Counted from the stretch's first letter, positions 17,898 through 28,183 are shown. The stretch: DNA of 64,000 nt from Desulfobacter sp. (GCA_028768525.1 CP054837.1:1532001-1596000); one strand, 5' to 3'. Numbers and translations are program-made. The notes: a model not told the origin generated them from the sequence alone.

Positions 17898-17933
17898 TTA
17901 AGCCGCTTTCCATTCTAATGGAAAGCGGCTTAA
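17898..17933. terminator. Bidirectional intrinsic terminator
   Basis: Perfect 16-bp stem with a four-base TCTA loop and A/T-rich flanks on both sides, between the lipoprotein gene (plus) and fdhA (minus). Confidence 0.85.
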
Positions 17934-17978
17934 ATTATTCAAGGGAACAAGCACCGGCAGCAGACCGGTATCTTTATA

Positions 17979-20018
17979 TCAGGCCGGGGTAACCTTCACG
18001 GCGCAGACCTTAAACTCAGGAATCTTGGCAATGGGGTCAAATGCCGGGTTGGTCAGCTTATTGACGTTGGCCTCTTCAAAGTGGAAGGGCATGAACACCA
18101 CCCCTTTTTCCACCCGGTCCGTTGTCATCACCTTTGTCCTGATCTCCCCCCGGCGGGAGGCCAGGTTTACCCAGGCGCCGTCGCTGAGTTTCAGGGCGGC
18201 GGCATCCTCGGGATGAATTTCCAGGGCGCCTTCCTTAATTTCCTCATCCAGCATTTTGGAATTCCGGGTCATGGTACCGGTGTGGTAGTGGGCGTAAACC
18301 CGGCCGGTGGTCATCCACAGGGGATACTCATCATCCACCTGTTCCGCCGGCCCCTTGTACTCAATGGCATGGAAAAGCCCCTTGCCCCGGGTGAATTTCC
18401 CATCCTTGTGCAAATAGGGGGTGCCGGGGTGTTCCGGGGTGGGACAGGGCCACTGCAGGCCATCGCCTTCCAGCCTGGGGTAGGTAACACCGGCGTAGGA
18501 AGGGGTCAGGGACGCGATTTCGTTGAAAATCTGTTCCGCATTTTCATAGTTCATCTTATAGCCAAAGGCAGTGGAGATATCCTGGATGATCTCCCAGTCG
18601 GCCCGGGCCTCTCCGGCCGGTTCGACGGCCTTGCGCACCCGGGTGATCCGGCGCTCGGTATTGACGAAGGTGCCCTCTTTTTCTGCAAAGGAAACCCCGG
18701 GCAGGACCACGTCGGCCAGCTTTGCCGTGGGCGTGAGAAAGATATCCTGGACCACCAGGAAGTCAATCTTTTGAAACGCCTTTTCCACATGGCCGGCATC
18801 GGGGTCGGAGACCACGGGATTTTCCCCCATGATCCACAGGGCGTTGAGCTTGTCTTCCTCAATGGCCGTGAGCATCTCGGGGATGGTTTTTCCGATTTCC
18901 ATGGGCAGATCATCCACCCCCCAGGCCTCGGCAAACTTTTTGGAGGCAGGCCCCAGGGTCACGGGCTGGTAGCCGGTGAGCACATTGGGCAGCCCCCCCA
19001 TGTCACAGGCGCCCTGGACGTTGTTCTGTCCCCGAAGGGGATTGACCCCGGTGCCCTCTTTACCGATATTGCCGGTGAGCATGGAGAGGTTGGCCAGGGA
19101 TTTGACATTGTCCACCCCGTTGGTGTGCTGGGTAATGCCCATGCAGTAAACGATGGAGGCCCGGCCGGCGGAGGCGTAGATCTCGGCGGCCTGTTCAATC
19201 CCTTCCACGGTGAGGCCGGTGACGGCGGCGCATTGTTCCAGGTCAATCCCGCCGATGAGTGCCTTGAAGGCCTCGAATTCCTCGGTGCAGCCATCGACAA
19301 ATGCCTGGTCCTGGAGCCCTTTGTCCAGGATAACCTTCATCATCCCGTTTATCAGGGCCACGTCGGTGCCGGGTTTATGCCTCAGGTAGAGGTGGGCGAA
19401 TTCGGCAATCTGGTTTTTCCTGGGATCGGCCACCACCAGTTTTGCCCCCTTTTCCAGGGCCCTGAAAATTCTGGTCGCAACAAGCGGGTGGGCCGTGGCC
19501 GTATTGGAGCCGATGATAAAAATCGTGTCGGTATCGGCCAGCTCATCAACGGAGTTGGTCATGGCACCGCTTCCAAACGCTGCGGCAAGACCTGCCACAG
19601 TGGAAGAATGTCACAATCGCGCGCAATGGTCTATATTATTGGTGCCGACGGCGGCCCTTGCAAACTTCTGCATGAGGAAGTTTTCCTCATTGGTGACCTT
19701 GGCCGAAGCAAAGAAGCCGATGGCGTCCCCGCCCTTTTCTTCCTTAACGGCCTTAAGTTTGTCTGCGGTAAAGGCAACGGCCTCGTCCCAGGAGACTTCA
19801 GTGAGTTCCCCGTTCTTGCGGATCATGGGCTTTTTCAGCCGCCGCTCGTTCTGGACAAACTGGTGGACATTCCATCCCTTGATGCACAGCTTGCCCTCAT
19901 TCACCGGGCTGGTTTTGCAGGGAATGGTATTGATCAGCTTCCCGTCAAGGGTTTCAAGAAAAAAATTGCACCCGCATCCGCAATAGGTACAGGTGGTCAG
20001 GGTGGTTTGGTACTCCAT
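17979..20018 (-). CDS. fdhA: Selenocysteine formate dehydrogenase, catalytic subunit
   Basis: 679 aa when TGA 19611-19613 is read as Sec136. The two halves are in the same frame and join as NIDHCARL-U-HSSTVAGLAAAFG, the classic Sec site of Mo/W formate dehydrogenases. The N-terminal [4Fe-4S] ligands are in TCTYCGCGC and GKLCIKG, and the molybdopterin-binding domains follow. It oxidises formate to CO2 or the reverse. It has no signal peptide, so it is cytoplasmic. ATG 20018 has AAAGGA upstream; a GTG at 20042 is the alternative. It is the last gene of the Fdh-Hdr operon, so its electrons probably pass through FdhB to the Hdr/MvhD subunits. Confidence 0.95.
19580..19600 (-). promoter_or_regulatory. 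SECIS element of fdhA
   Basis: Stem CTGTGGCA/TGCCGCAG (8 bp with one G-U) with loop GGTCT, 18 bases after the TGA. The loop matches that of the Escherichia coli fdhF SECIS. Confidence 0.88.
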
Positions 20019-20041
20019 GATTTTTCCTTTTTGTTCAGGCA

Positions 20042-20839
20042 CTATTTGGACGGACCCATCATGCTCAGGGGGGAGCGTTCGTTCTTGTTCAGCCCTGAGG
20101 TAAATCCGTATTCCGCATCCATGATGCAGCTGGTCTTTTTATATAGCAGCCGCAGGGGGATATCCGAGGGGCAGGCCTCTTCGCAGAGCCCGCAGTCAAT
20201 GCAGCGGTCGGCCATATGCATGGCCCGTGTCAGGTGGAAAACGGGCACATCCACGGGCAATGCCCCCTTGGAGACCAGATCCTGGCATTCCAGACTGCAC
20301 TCCTTGCAAAAACACATGGGACATACATCCCGGCATCCGTAGCATTTGATGCACTTAAGGAACTGAGAGGTCCAGTATTCAAACCGGTCTCCAATGCCCT
20401 TGGCGTCCATATTGGCCACTTTCACGGCCTCGGGGGCCTGGGTCTTTTCACCTGCCACCAGGGCGTCGGGCCAGGGTTTCGGGCACTCGCAGGCAACGGC
20501 CAGTTCGTCCGGGCAGGAGAATCCCACGGGAACCACAAGCTCTTCTTTGAGCTGATTCAGCCGGAAAAGGCCGTAAAGCCCCCGCTCGTCGCAGCCCCGG
20601 ACCAGGATGCCGAAGGTATCCTCTGGATATGCCCGGGCGATGGCCGTCAGGGTCTTGTTCAGGGGATACCGGGCGTCGCCGGCCTTTTCCCTGTCCCCCA
20701 GGCAGAATCCCTCCAGGTCGTCGCCGTCCTGGAATACATGGGGGGCCACATGGCCGTTCTTTTCCATCAGCCCCACAAAGCCTTTGATCTTTTTTTCCTT
20801 CAGCAGTCCCAAGACTCGCTCTTTTATGGTCTCAATCAT
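20042..20839 (-). CDS. FdhB-like iron-sulfur/FrhB-type electron-transfer subunit
   Basis: 265 aa, cytoplasmic. The N-terminal part (to about residue 150) resembles the coenzyme-F420 hydrogenase beta / formate dehydrogenase beta N-terminal domain, with VRGCDERGLYGLFRLNQL. A Cys-rich block CIKCYGCRDVCPMCFCKEC and a ferredoxin motif CIDCGLCEEACP then provide Fe-S clusters. It likely links FdhA to the HdrA/MvhD proteins. Its start overlaps the mvhD copy 2 stop (ATGA), indicating translational coupling. Its stop lies 23 bases from the fdhA start. Confidence 0.85.
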   Translation of the reverse strand: MIETIKERVLGLLKEKKIKGFVGLMEKNGHVAPHVFQDGDDLEGFCLGDREKAGDARYPLNKTLTAIARAYPEDTFGILVRGCDERGLYGLFRLNQLKEELVVPVGFSCPDELAVACECPKPWPDALVAGEKTQAPEAVKVANMDAKGIGDRFEYWTSQFLKCIKCYGCRDVCPMCFCKECSLECQDLVSKGALPVDVPVFHLTRAMHMADRCIDCGLCEEACPSDIPLRLLYKKTSCIMDAEYGFTSGLNKNERSPLSMMGPSK

Positions 20840-21270
20840 GCTGTTTCTTCCGTTTTGAGTTTTAAGGGCGAGGGGCCCAGTTGTTTCAATGTATCGATAA
20901 AGGCATTCACCTCTTCCACGAACTCGGGTGCCTCGGCCGAGGAAACCCAGCGGGCCCGCAGGCGCTCTTTTTCAATACCGGTGAATTCCATCATCTGGGA
21001 GAGGATGTTGACACGTTTCTCAGTACTGTAATTACCGTACAGGTAATTGCATTCGGAAAGATGTCAGCCGCCCACGAAGACCCCGTCCACCCCCTGCTGG
21101 AAGGCACGGAGCACATGGTGGGGCGAGACACTCCCGGAACACATCACCCGGATAATCCGGATATTTGCAGGATACTGCATACGACTGACCCCAGCCAGGT
21201 CAGCAGCGGCATACGCTCACCAGGTACACAGGAAGCAAATGATATTGGGTTCAAAATTTTGATCGCTCAT
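20836..21270 (-). CDS. mvhD: MvhD-like protein with two selenocysteines
   Basis: 144 aa when two TGA codons are read as Sec18 (21217-21219) and Sec69 (21064-21066). Without read-through there is no usable ORF, yet the translated frame is a full-length MvhD/HdrD-delta family protein: CFLCTW-U-AYAAADLAG, RIIRVMCSG, VFVGG-U-HLSECNY and RARWVSSAEA. In relatives the two Sec positions are Cys (CxWCSY and GCHxxDCHY). MvhD carries a [2Fe-2S] cluster and joins the electron donor (here Fdh) to HdrA. Each TGA is followed by a perfect stem-loop. Its final TGA overlaps the next gene start. Confidence 0.88.
21030..21048 (-). promoter_or_regulatory. SECIS for Sec69 of mvhD copy 2
   Basis: Perfect 7-bp stem AATTACC/GGTAATT with loop TGTAC, 22 bases from the TGA to the loop. 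Its position and shape match the element of mvhD copy 1. Confidence 0.8.
21185..21203 (-). promoter_or_regulatory. SECIS for Sec18 of mvhD copy 2
   Basis: Perfect 6-bp stem CTGACC/GGTCAG with a seven-base loop TGGCTGG, 19 bases from the TGA to the loop. Confidence 0.75.
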
Positions 21271-21290
21271 TTTTATTTCCTTTTATATAT

Positions 21291-21412
21291 GTTTGGATGA
21301 GAATTTGCCCAGATGCAAGGCGCAAGGAATTACAAGACCGGAGCTTACTTGGGTAAGTGAGGATCTTGTGATTCTGCAGCAACGAAGCAGATGGGTGAAT
21401 TGTCCTTCAAAC
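21291..21412. repeat. Long imperfect palindromic element inside the operon
   Basis: About 120 bases. The outer arms 21291-21316 and 21387-21412 are imperfect inverted copies (GTTTG...AGATGC against GCAGAT...CAAAC). AATTACAAGA at 21328-21337 faces TCTTGTGATT at 21364-21373, and the centre is CTTAC-TTGG-GTAAG. It looks like a REP/MITE-type dispersed repeat that folds as one long hairpin between two operon genes, and could tune expression of the downstream mvhD-fdhB-fdhA segment. Confidence 0.6.
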
Positions 21413-21415
21413 ATT

Positions 21416-23104
21416 TTAGGCAGCTCCAATCTGGGCCAGTAATTGATCCGGCTTGAAGCCCCTCAGCAGCGCCGAGTGGCAGGGACAGGTGGCGGCGCAG
21501 TTGCCGCAGCCCTTGCACAGGATCTCATTGATCTCGCAGATATGTTTATCTTCATTAAAGGAGATGGCCTCGTAGGGGCACATGGGCAGGCAGGCCTGGC
21601 ATCCCACACAGGTCTCCGGGTTAATCTGGGCCACGATGGCACTTTTTACCAGCTTATCCTTGAACAGAATGGCGGCCACACGGGAGGCCACGCCGATGCC
21701 CTGGGTCCGGGCTTCGGTGGCCGTGGCCGGATACCGTCCGGAACCGGCCACGAAAATGCCGTCGGCGGCAAAGTCCAGGGGCCGCAGCTTGGCATGGGCC
21801 TCCAGGAAAAAGCCGTTGGCGTCTGTGGGGACCCTCAGCATATTGGCCAGTTCAGCCGTTTCCTTACGGGAGGTCAAAGGGGTGGAAAGCACCGTCAGGT
21901 CGGCATCCAGGCTCACATCCCGGCCGGTCACCGCCTGGAAGTAGGAAACCTTGCCGTCTGCAACCTTGGGGGGATTTTCCGGGGCGTAGACATCGAACCT
22001 CACCCCCATGCCCCTGGCATCCCAGAGCATCTGTTCCTTCTGGGTGCCGTACATCTGCATATCCCGGTAAAGAATCCGCACATCGGCCAGGGGGTATTTT
22101 TTCTTCACGGCCATGGCGTTTTTAACCGCTGTCATGCAGCAGATCCGGGCGCAAAGTTCTTTTTTCTGGCTCCGGGCCCCGGCGCACTGGATGAAGACCA
22201 TCCGTCTGCCGGCAAATCCTGCCGCTTCCAGGGAATCGGTTTTCAGTTTCTGTTCCAGCTCCATGAGGGTGATCACCCCGGGATCTCCGTAACCGAAAAG
22301 GCCTTCGGGAATCAGGGGTACCGCCCCTGTGGCCACCACCATGGCACCGACACGGTCCGTGACCTCCCCCTGGGGGGTGTCAATGGCCACATCGTAATTG
22401 CCGATATAACCGCCGGTGGATGTGACGCTGGCATTGGTATAGCAGGTGATATTGTCCCGGGAGGTCACGTCGTCAACCACCCTGCCCAGGAAGGCTTCTG
22501 CCGTTTCCCCGGTTTCCAGGGTGCCCACGGACTGCAGCAGTCCGCCGAAATTTTTGGTCTTTTCCACCAGGATCACATCCAGGTCCATGTCCGCCAGGGC
22601 CTGGGCGGCAGAGAGCCCTGCAATGCCGCCGCCGATGACCATGATTTTCCGGATGAGGGAGGATTCAATCTCTTCCTGGGGTTCGAGCCCGGCGGCCTTG
22701 GCCACCCCCATCTTGATCAGGTGCTTGGCCTTTTCCGTGGCCTCGGCCCGTTTGCCCATGTGGACCCAGGAGCATTGGTCCCGGATGTTCACCATCTCAA
22801 AGAGGTAGGGGTTGAGGCCGGCTTCGGCGCAGGAGCTTGAAAAGAGCGGATGGTGGGTCCTGGGAGAACAGGAGGCCACCAGCACCCGGTTGAGGTTCTC
22901 CTTTTCAATGGCGGTTTTAATCTCTACGATCCCGGATTCGGAACAGGTGTAGAGATTTTCCTTTACATAGACCACATGGGGAAGATCCTTGCAGTACTCC
23001 GCCACGTCTGAACAGTCCAGGTGGCCGGCGATATTGGACCCGCAGTCACAGACAAATACCCCGATCCGGGGTTCTTCGTATAGTTTCATGGTTTCTTTAT
23101 TCAT
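21416..23104 (-). CDS. hdrA: HdrA-like flavoprotein, C-terminal-half type
   Basis: 562 aa. It starts with EPRIGVFVCDCGSNIAG, the same module found in the middle of the fused HdrA at 25108-28137, followed by the CCG-like SCSPRTHHPLF stretch, an FAD-binding GGGIAGLSAAQALADM (about residue 155), a second dinucleotide-type region, and two C-terminal [4Fe-4S] motifs CVGCQACLPMCP and CKGCGNCAATCP. It corresponds to the second half of the fused paralog, as a separate gene. It should transfer or bifurcate electrons between the Fdh/MvhD side and ferredoxin or a disulfide reductase. It starts nine bases after the hdrA copy 2 stop. Confidence 0.85.
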   Translation of the reverse strand: MNKETMKLYEEPRIGVFVCDCGSNIAGHLDCSDVAEYCKDLPHVVYVKENLYTCSESGIVEIKTAIEKENLNRVLVASCSPRTHHPLFSSSCAEAGLNPYLFEMVNIRDQCSWVHMGKRAEATEKAKHLIKMGVAKAAGLEPQEEIESSLIRKIMVIGGGIAGLSAAQALADMDLDVILVEKTKNFGGLLQSVGTLETGETAEAFLGRVVDDVTSRDNITCYTNASVTSTGGYIGNYDVAIDTPQGEVTDRVGAMVVATGAVPLIPEGLFGYGDPGVITLMELEQKLKTDSLEAAGFAGRRMVFIQCAGARSQKKELCARICCMTAVKNAMAVKKKYPLADVRILYRDMQMYGTQKEQMLWDARGMGVRFDVYAPENPPKVADGKVSYFQAVTGRDVSLDADLTVLSTPLTSRKETAELANMLRVPTDANGFFLEAHAKLRPLDFAADGIFVAGSGRYPATATEARTQGIGVASRVAAILFKDKLVKSAIVAQINPETCVGCQACLPMCPYEAISFNEDKHICEINEILCKGCGNCAATCPCHSALLRGFKPDQLLAQIGAA

Positions 23105-23113
23105 CTTTCCCCC

Positions 23114-24655
23114 TTAGGACGCCTTCTTCTTGGCCTTGATCACGGTCTGCACCGCCCGGGCCGCCGCAGAACTGGCCTGGGCAACGGACTCGGGAATATC
23201 CATGGGGCTGTGGGCACAGCCGCATACAAAGATTCCCTCCTTGGTGGTATCCAGGGGATTGGCCGGTTCGGTCTTGTAAAATCCGTAAGGATCAAGCTCA
23301 ATGCCCAGCACCTCGGCCACCTGCGGGGTGTTTTTCACCGGGGCGCAGGCCGTGGCCAGGATCACCAGGTCGAATTCTTCCTTCACCACCTTCTGGGTGG
23401 CCGTATCTTCATAGATCAATGCAGGCGCCTCGTTTTCACCCCTGGTGATCTCAGCCACCCGGGAACGCCGGTAGGAAATCTGGGAGGAATTGCCGCCGCG
23501 GATCTTATACTCTTCAAACCCCTTGCCCACGGCCCGGATATCCATGCCGAAAATCACGGACTGGGTGTCATTGTCGTGCTCATGGGCGATGATGGCTTCC
23601 TTGATACTGTGCATGCAGCAGTAGCCGGAACAAAAGGGGTAAAACCGCAGATCCCTGGATCCCACGCACTGGATAAAGGCCAGCTTCTTGGCCGTGGAAA
23701 TCCTGCCCACCTGGGCGTCCAGTTCATTGAAGCGGTTTTCTATATTTTGGTGTTCTTTGGCCTTGGCCGCCCATTTTTCCGCATCCTTGGCCAACCCTTC
23801 GGTGAGTTCCACACTTTGGGTGGTCAGGCCCTGGAGAAAGTCATCCGAGGCCATGCCGTGCTTCTTCTCAAACCGGGCAAGGGTCTTGGCGGATTTGGCC
23901 AGTTTCTTTTCAGTTTCAGCCTTTTCCGCCTTGATCTTCCGGTCGCTGGGCCGGTAGACATGGCCTTCGGTGGGGCCGGAGGCGGAGAGGAAGCGCTCGA
24001 ATTCCATGGCCGTGATCACATTGTCCAGGTCTGTATATCTGTATTCAGGCAGTTTTGACGGGTCAAAGATGTCATAGCCCGTGGCCACAACCACGGCACC
24101 GATGTTCAATTCAACGGTTTCGTCCTTCTGCTCAAAATCAATGGCACCGGCCTGGCACTTTTTGGCACAGATCCCGCACTTTTTGCCCTGGAGCACCCGG
24201 CAGTGGTCCGCATCAATGGCGTGGGTGGAAGGAATCCCCTGGGCAAACCAGGAGTAGACCGCTTTCCTGAAGGCATGGCCTTCGTTGTATAGGTCCAGCA
24301 CCGGTGTCGGGCAGGCTTCGGCACAGGCACCGCAGCCCGTGCACTTGTCCGCATCCACATATCTGGCTTTTTTAAGGACCGTTGCCGTGAAATTTCCTGC
24401 CTCGCCCGACAGCTCGGTTAACTCGCTGTAGGCCATCAGCTCTATATTGGGATGTCGACCGACATCCAGCATCTTAGGCGACAGGATTCAGATGGCGCAG
24501 TCGTTGGTGGGAAAGGTTTTGTCCAGCTGGGCCATCTTCCCCCCGATGGAGGGAAGGGTTTCCACCAGGTGGACCTTGAATCCCATTTCAGCCAGGTCCA
24601 GTGAACTCTGAATCCCGGCGATACCGCCCCCGAGGACGAGTATATCAGTACTCAT
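23114..24655 (-). CDS. hdrA: Selenocysteine HdrA (copy 2) with coiled-coil insert
   Basis: 513 aa when TGA 24488-24490 is read as Sec56: the frame continues from PTNDCAI-U-ILSPKMLDVGRHPN, where HdrA proteins have Cys or Sec. The N-terminus has FAD-binding LVLGGGIAGIQSSLDLAEMG, followed by Fe-S motifs CTGCGACAEACP and CGICAKKC. Between HVYRPSDRK and KKLAFIQCVGSRD lies a Lys/Glu/Ala-rich insert of about 90 residues with coiled-coil character that the fused paralog lacks. ATG 24655 has AGGAGG upstream. This is the first half of a split HdrA; its partner half is the next gene. Confidence 0.88.
24451..24466 (-). promoter_or_regulatory. SECIS of hdrA copy 2
   Basis: Perfect 6-bp stem GATGTC/GACATC with loop GGTC, 27 bases from the TGA to the loop. 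Confidence 0.75.
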
Positions 24656-24675
24656 GTTAACAAACCTCCTAATAT

Positions 24676-25092
24676 CTACGCCGCATTGGGGCGTATACCC
24701 GCCGGCCCCAGCGCCTTAATCTGTTCTGTAAACTCATTGGCCACATCGGCAAACTTGTTGCCCTCGGCAGATGAAATCCATTCCAGCCTCACCCTGCCGG
24801 TATCGATACCCGCCAGGTCCAGCAGTTGTTTTGTCATCTCAAAGGTCTTGCTTGCTTTTACATTACCGTCCAGGTAATGGCAGTCTCCGATGTGTCAGCC
24901 GGAGACCAGGACCCCGTCCGCCCCCTTTTCAAAGGCTTTGAGAATATAGTTGGGATTGATCCCGCCCGAACACATGACCCGGATGATCCGCATATTGGGC
25001 GGATACTGGAACCGGCTCACCCCGGCCAGATCCGCCGCCGAATAGGAGCACCAATTACAGGCAAAGGTTATGATCTGTGGTTCAAAACTCAT
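24676..25092 (-). CDS. mvhD: MvhD-like selenoprotein (copy 1)
   Basis: 138 aa when TGA 24895-24897 is read as Sec66. The first part has the family pattern FACNWCSYSAADLAGVSR and RIIRVMCSGGINP; the Sec site is GVLVSG-U-HIGDCHYLDGN, where relatives have GCHxGDCHY. The protein ends in RLEWISSAEGNKFADVANEF and so on, as usual for the family. Its expected role is the [2Fe-2S] link between a dehydrogenase and HdrA. Compared with copy 2, the first Sec position is Cys15 here. It lies between fused hdrA copy 1 and hdrA copy 2. Confidence 0.9.
24861..24879 (-). promoter_or_regulatory. SECIS of mvhD copy 1
   Basis: Perfect 7-bp stem CATTACC/GGTAATG with loop TGGAC, 22 bases from the TGA to the loop. 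Confidence 0.82.
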
Positions 25093-25107
25093 ATTGCTTA
25101 TCCTTGA

Positions 25108-28100
25108 TTATAGTGCGGCTTCAACCATGGCCAGCACTTCGTTGTCGTAATGGTAAACCCCGGCAGCACCGGTGGGACAGGCAGAGGCACAGGCGGCACA
25201 GCCCTTGCACAGGGCCTGCTGAACCGCTGCAATCTTCACCCCCGCTTCATTTTCAACCACTGAGATGGCGCCGAAGGGACAGGCCTCCTCGCAGGCCCCG
25301 CAGCCGCGGCAGAGAGACTCTTTCACCCGTGAGACCACCCCTTCCACGGTGACACTGTGTTTGGAGAGCACCACCGTGGCCCTTGAGGCGGCCGCCTTGG
25401 CCTGGGCGATACACTCTTCAACGGGCTTGGGATAATGGGCCGTGCCGCAGAGGAAGATGCCGTCGGTGGAAAAGTCCACCGGCCGCAGCTTGGCATGGGC
25501 TTCCATAAAGAACTTGTCATCGTTGAGGGTGAGCTTGAACTTCTGGGCCAGGTCTTCATTGCCCTGGGCCACGATGGGGGTGGCAAGGATCAGCATATCT
25601 GCTGAAATGCTCACGTCCATCCCCAGGATCCGCTCCTTGATCCGTATGTCCAGGCAGTCATCCCCTGCGGTGACCACGGGTTTTTCATTGACATCGTAAC
25701 GGATAAAGACAATGCCCTTATCCCTGGCTTCCCGGTAGATCCGCTCCCGCTGGCCGTAGGTCCGGATATCCCTGTACAGGATATAGATATCCATGTCCGG
25801 ATTCTTTTCCTTGAACCGGAGCGCCGTCTGGATGGAATGGGTGCAGCAGACCTTGGAGCAATAGGGCCGTTCAGGCTCCCTGGAGCCGACGCACTGGATG
25901 AATACGGCGGACTGGGCATTTTCCAGAATCTCTGGTTTCTCCCCCAGGGCCGGATCCAGGTCCACATGGGTAAACACCCGGTCATCCCGGCCGTATAGAT
26001 ACTCCTTGGGCTGGCCGGCCCCGGCGCCGGTGGCAACGACCACGGCCCCGTGTTCCAGTTCGGTCTTGGTGCCCTTCTGATCAATGGTGGTCTTGAAATT
26101 GCCCACAAAGCCGGTGGTATCGTCAACCACCGCATTGGTCAGCACCTCGATCCCCCCATGGCTTTTAACCCTGGCCATCATTTCTTTTACGTTTTCTGCA
26201 ATGGGTTCGCCCCGCCAGGTATAGTCCAGATTCAGGGCATAGCCGCCAAGATCCTCGGCCTGCTCAACCAGATAGGTGTGGTACCCCTGGTCGGCCAGCC
26301 CCAGGGCAGCGGTCATGCCGGCAACGCCGCCGCCGATGACCAGGCCCTTTTGGGTGATGCCCACTTCGGGCTGGGAAAGCGGTGCCATGAGCCCGGCTTT
26401 GGCCACGGCGATTCTCACCAGGTCCTTGGATTTCTGGGTGGCAAGCTCCGGCGCCTTGGCATGGACCCAGGAACACTGGTTGCGGATATTGGCCATTTCA
26501 ACCAGGTATTTGTTCAGGCCGGCATCCTTGAGGGTCTCCTGGAACAGGGCCTCATGGGTCCGGGGGGTACAGGCGGCAATCACCACCCGGTTGAGGTTGT
26601 TTTCCTCAATCACCTGTTTGAGCTTGTCCTGGGTGTCCTGGGAACAGGTGAACATATTCTCTTCCACATAGGCCACGTTGGGCAGTCCCTTTGCGTATTC
26701 CGCCACGGCCGGCACATCCACCACCCCGCCGATATTGGTGCCGCAATTGCAGACAAAGACGCCGATACGGGGTTCTTCCGCTTCAATGGCTTTTTCTTCA
26801 GGATAGGTTTTGGTCCGGGTCAGGGTTCCCCGGGCCTTTGTCAGACAGGCTCCGGCATCGCAGGCGGCAGCCGACGCTTCCATGACGGAAATGGGAATAT
26901 CCTTGGGCTCCTGGAGCGCCCCGCAGACAAAGATGCCCTCCCGGCTGGTGGCCACCGGGGCAAAACTTGAGGTATCGGCAAACCGGTCGGCATCCAGCTT
27001 CACGCCCATGGCTTCCACCTGTTCCGCCAGTTCGGCCGGGGTTTCCATGCCCACGGACAGGACCACCATGTCAAAGGTTTCCACCACATTCTGGCCGTCT
27101 TCGGTCACATAGGTGCAGTTGAGGCTTTTGTCCTGATTTTCCGTAATGGTATGGATGCGGGAGCGGACAAAACGGACCCCTTCATTCTTGGCCCTTTCGT
27201 AGTATTTTTCAAAATCCTTGCCGTAGGTTCTCATATCCATAAGGAAAATGGAGGCCTGGAATTCCCCTTCCACATGGTCGGCGGTCATCATGGCTTCCTT
27301 AACGGCATACATGCAGCAGACCGAAGAGCAGTAGCCATTGCCGCATTTATTCTGGTCCCTGGAACCCACGCACTGGAGCCAGGCTATTCTTTTGGGCTGC
27401 CGCTTGTCCGGTGCCACCTGGATATGGCCGCCGGTGGGACCGCCGGCGGAGAGGATCCGCTCGTACTCGATACTAGTGACCACATTGTCAAATGCCTGGT
27501 ACTGGTAGTTGTCCAGCCCGGAAGGATCAAAGGGTTTGAAGCCGGGGGCCAGAATCACGGAGCCCACATTGATCTTGTGGATCTTTTGCGTATCCTCATA
27601 GTTAATTGCCCCGGTGGGGCAGACCTTTGCGCAGGTCCCGCATTTGCCCTTCTGGAGCTTAAAGCAGTGATCGGGGTCAATGGCGTATTTCAAGGGAACG
27701 GCCTGGGGATAGTCCACATAGATGGCCTTGCGCCTGACAAGCCCCTCGTTGAAGGTATCTTCCGGTTTGCCCGGGCATTTTTTGGTGCAGGCCCCGCAGG
27801 CGATACACTTGTCCATATCCACATAGCGGGGGGCTTGGTTCAGGGTAATTTCAAAATTTCCCAGTTCACCGTCGATGGACTCGACAGTGGTCAGGGTGTG
27901 CAGTTCAATGTTCAGGTGCCGGCCGACCTCGACCAGTTTGGGTGAGATCACTCACATGGCACAGTCATTGGTGGGGAAGGTCTTGTCCAGCTGGGCCATG
28001 ACCCCGCCGATGGACGCCTTTTTCTCCACCAGGTGCACCTGGTATCCGGAATCCGCCAGGTCCAGGGCCGCCTGCATCCCGGCAATACCGGAACCGACTA

Positions 28101-28137
28101 CCATTACCGACCCGTGAATTTTATTTGTATTTCCCAT
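25108..28137 (-). CDS. hdrA: Fused selenocysteine HdrA (copy 1)
   Basis: 1009 aa when TGA 27952-27954 is read as Sec62 (PTNDCAM-U-VISPKLVEVGRH). Domain order: FAD-binding MVVGSGIAGMQAALDLADSG; Sec/Cys site; ferredoxin motifs CIACGACTKKCP and CGTCAKVCP; flavin-domain remainder with WLQCVGSRDQNKCG and CSSVCCMYAVKEAM; a linker near residue 390; a second HdrA-type module EPRIGVFVCNCGTNIGG with FAD site GGGVAGMTAALGLADQG; and C-terminal CRGCGACEEACP and CKGCAACASACP. This makes it a natural fusion equal to the two following hdrA genes. The SECIS candidate is weaker (AGGT/ACCT stem, eight-base loop, about 26 bases from TGA). The start follows GGGAG. Confidence 0.88.
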
Positions 28138-28183
28138 TTATATAACTCCCGATTCAACCGTTAAGCCGTTTATTCCAGGTGAC

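Noticed and set aside
19611..19613. In-frame TGA in fdhA as a sequencing error or pseudogene
   Set aside because: The codon sits exactly at the conserved Sec site, a canonical SECIS loop follows, and five other TGA codons in the same operon behave the same way.
18081..20342. Long plus-strand open frame (753 codons) across the fdhA region
   Set aside because: Antisense shadow of fdhA/fdhB; amino-acid composition is Gly/His/Pro-rich and no family fits. GC-rich codon use leaves antisense frames open.
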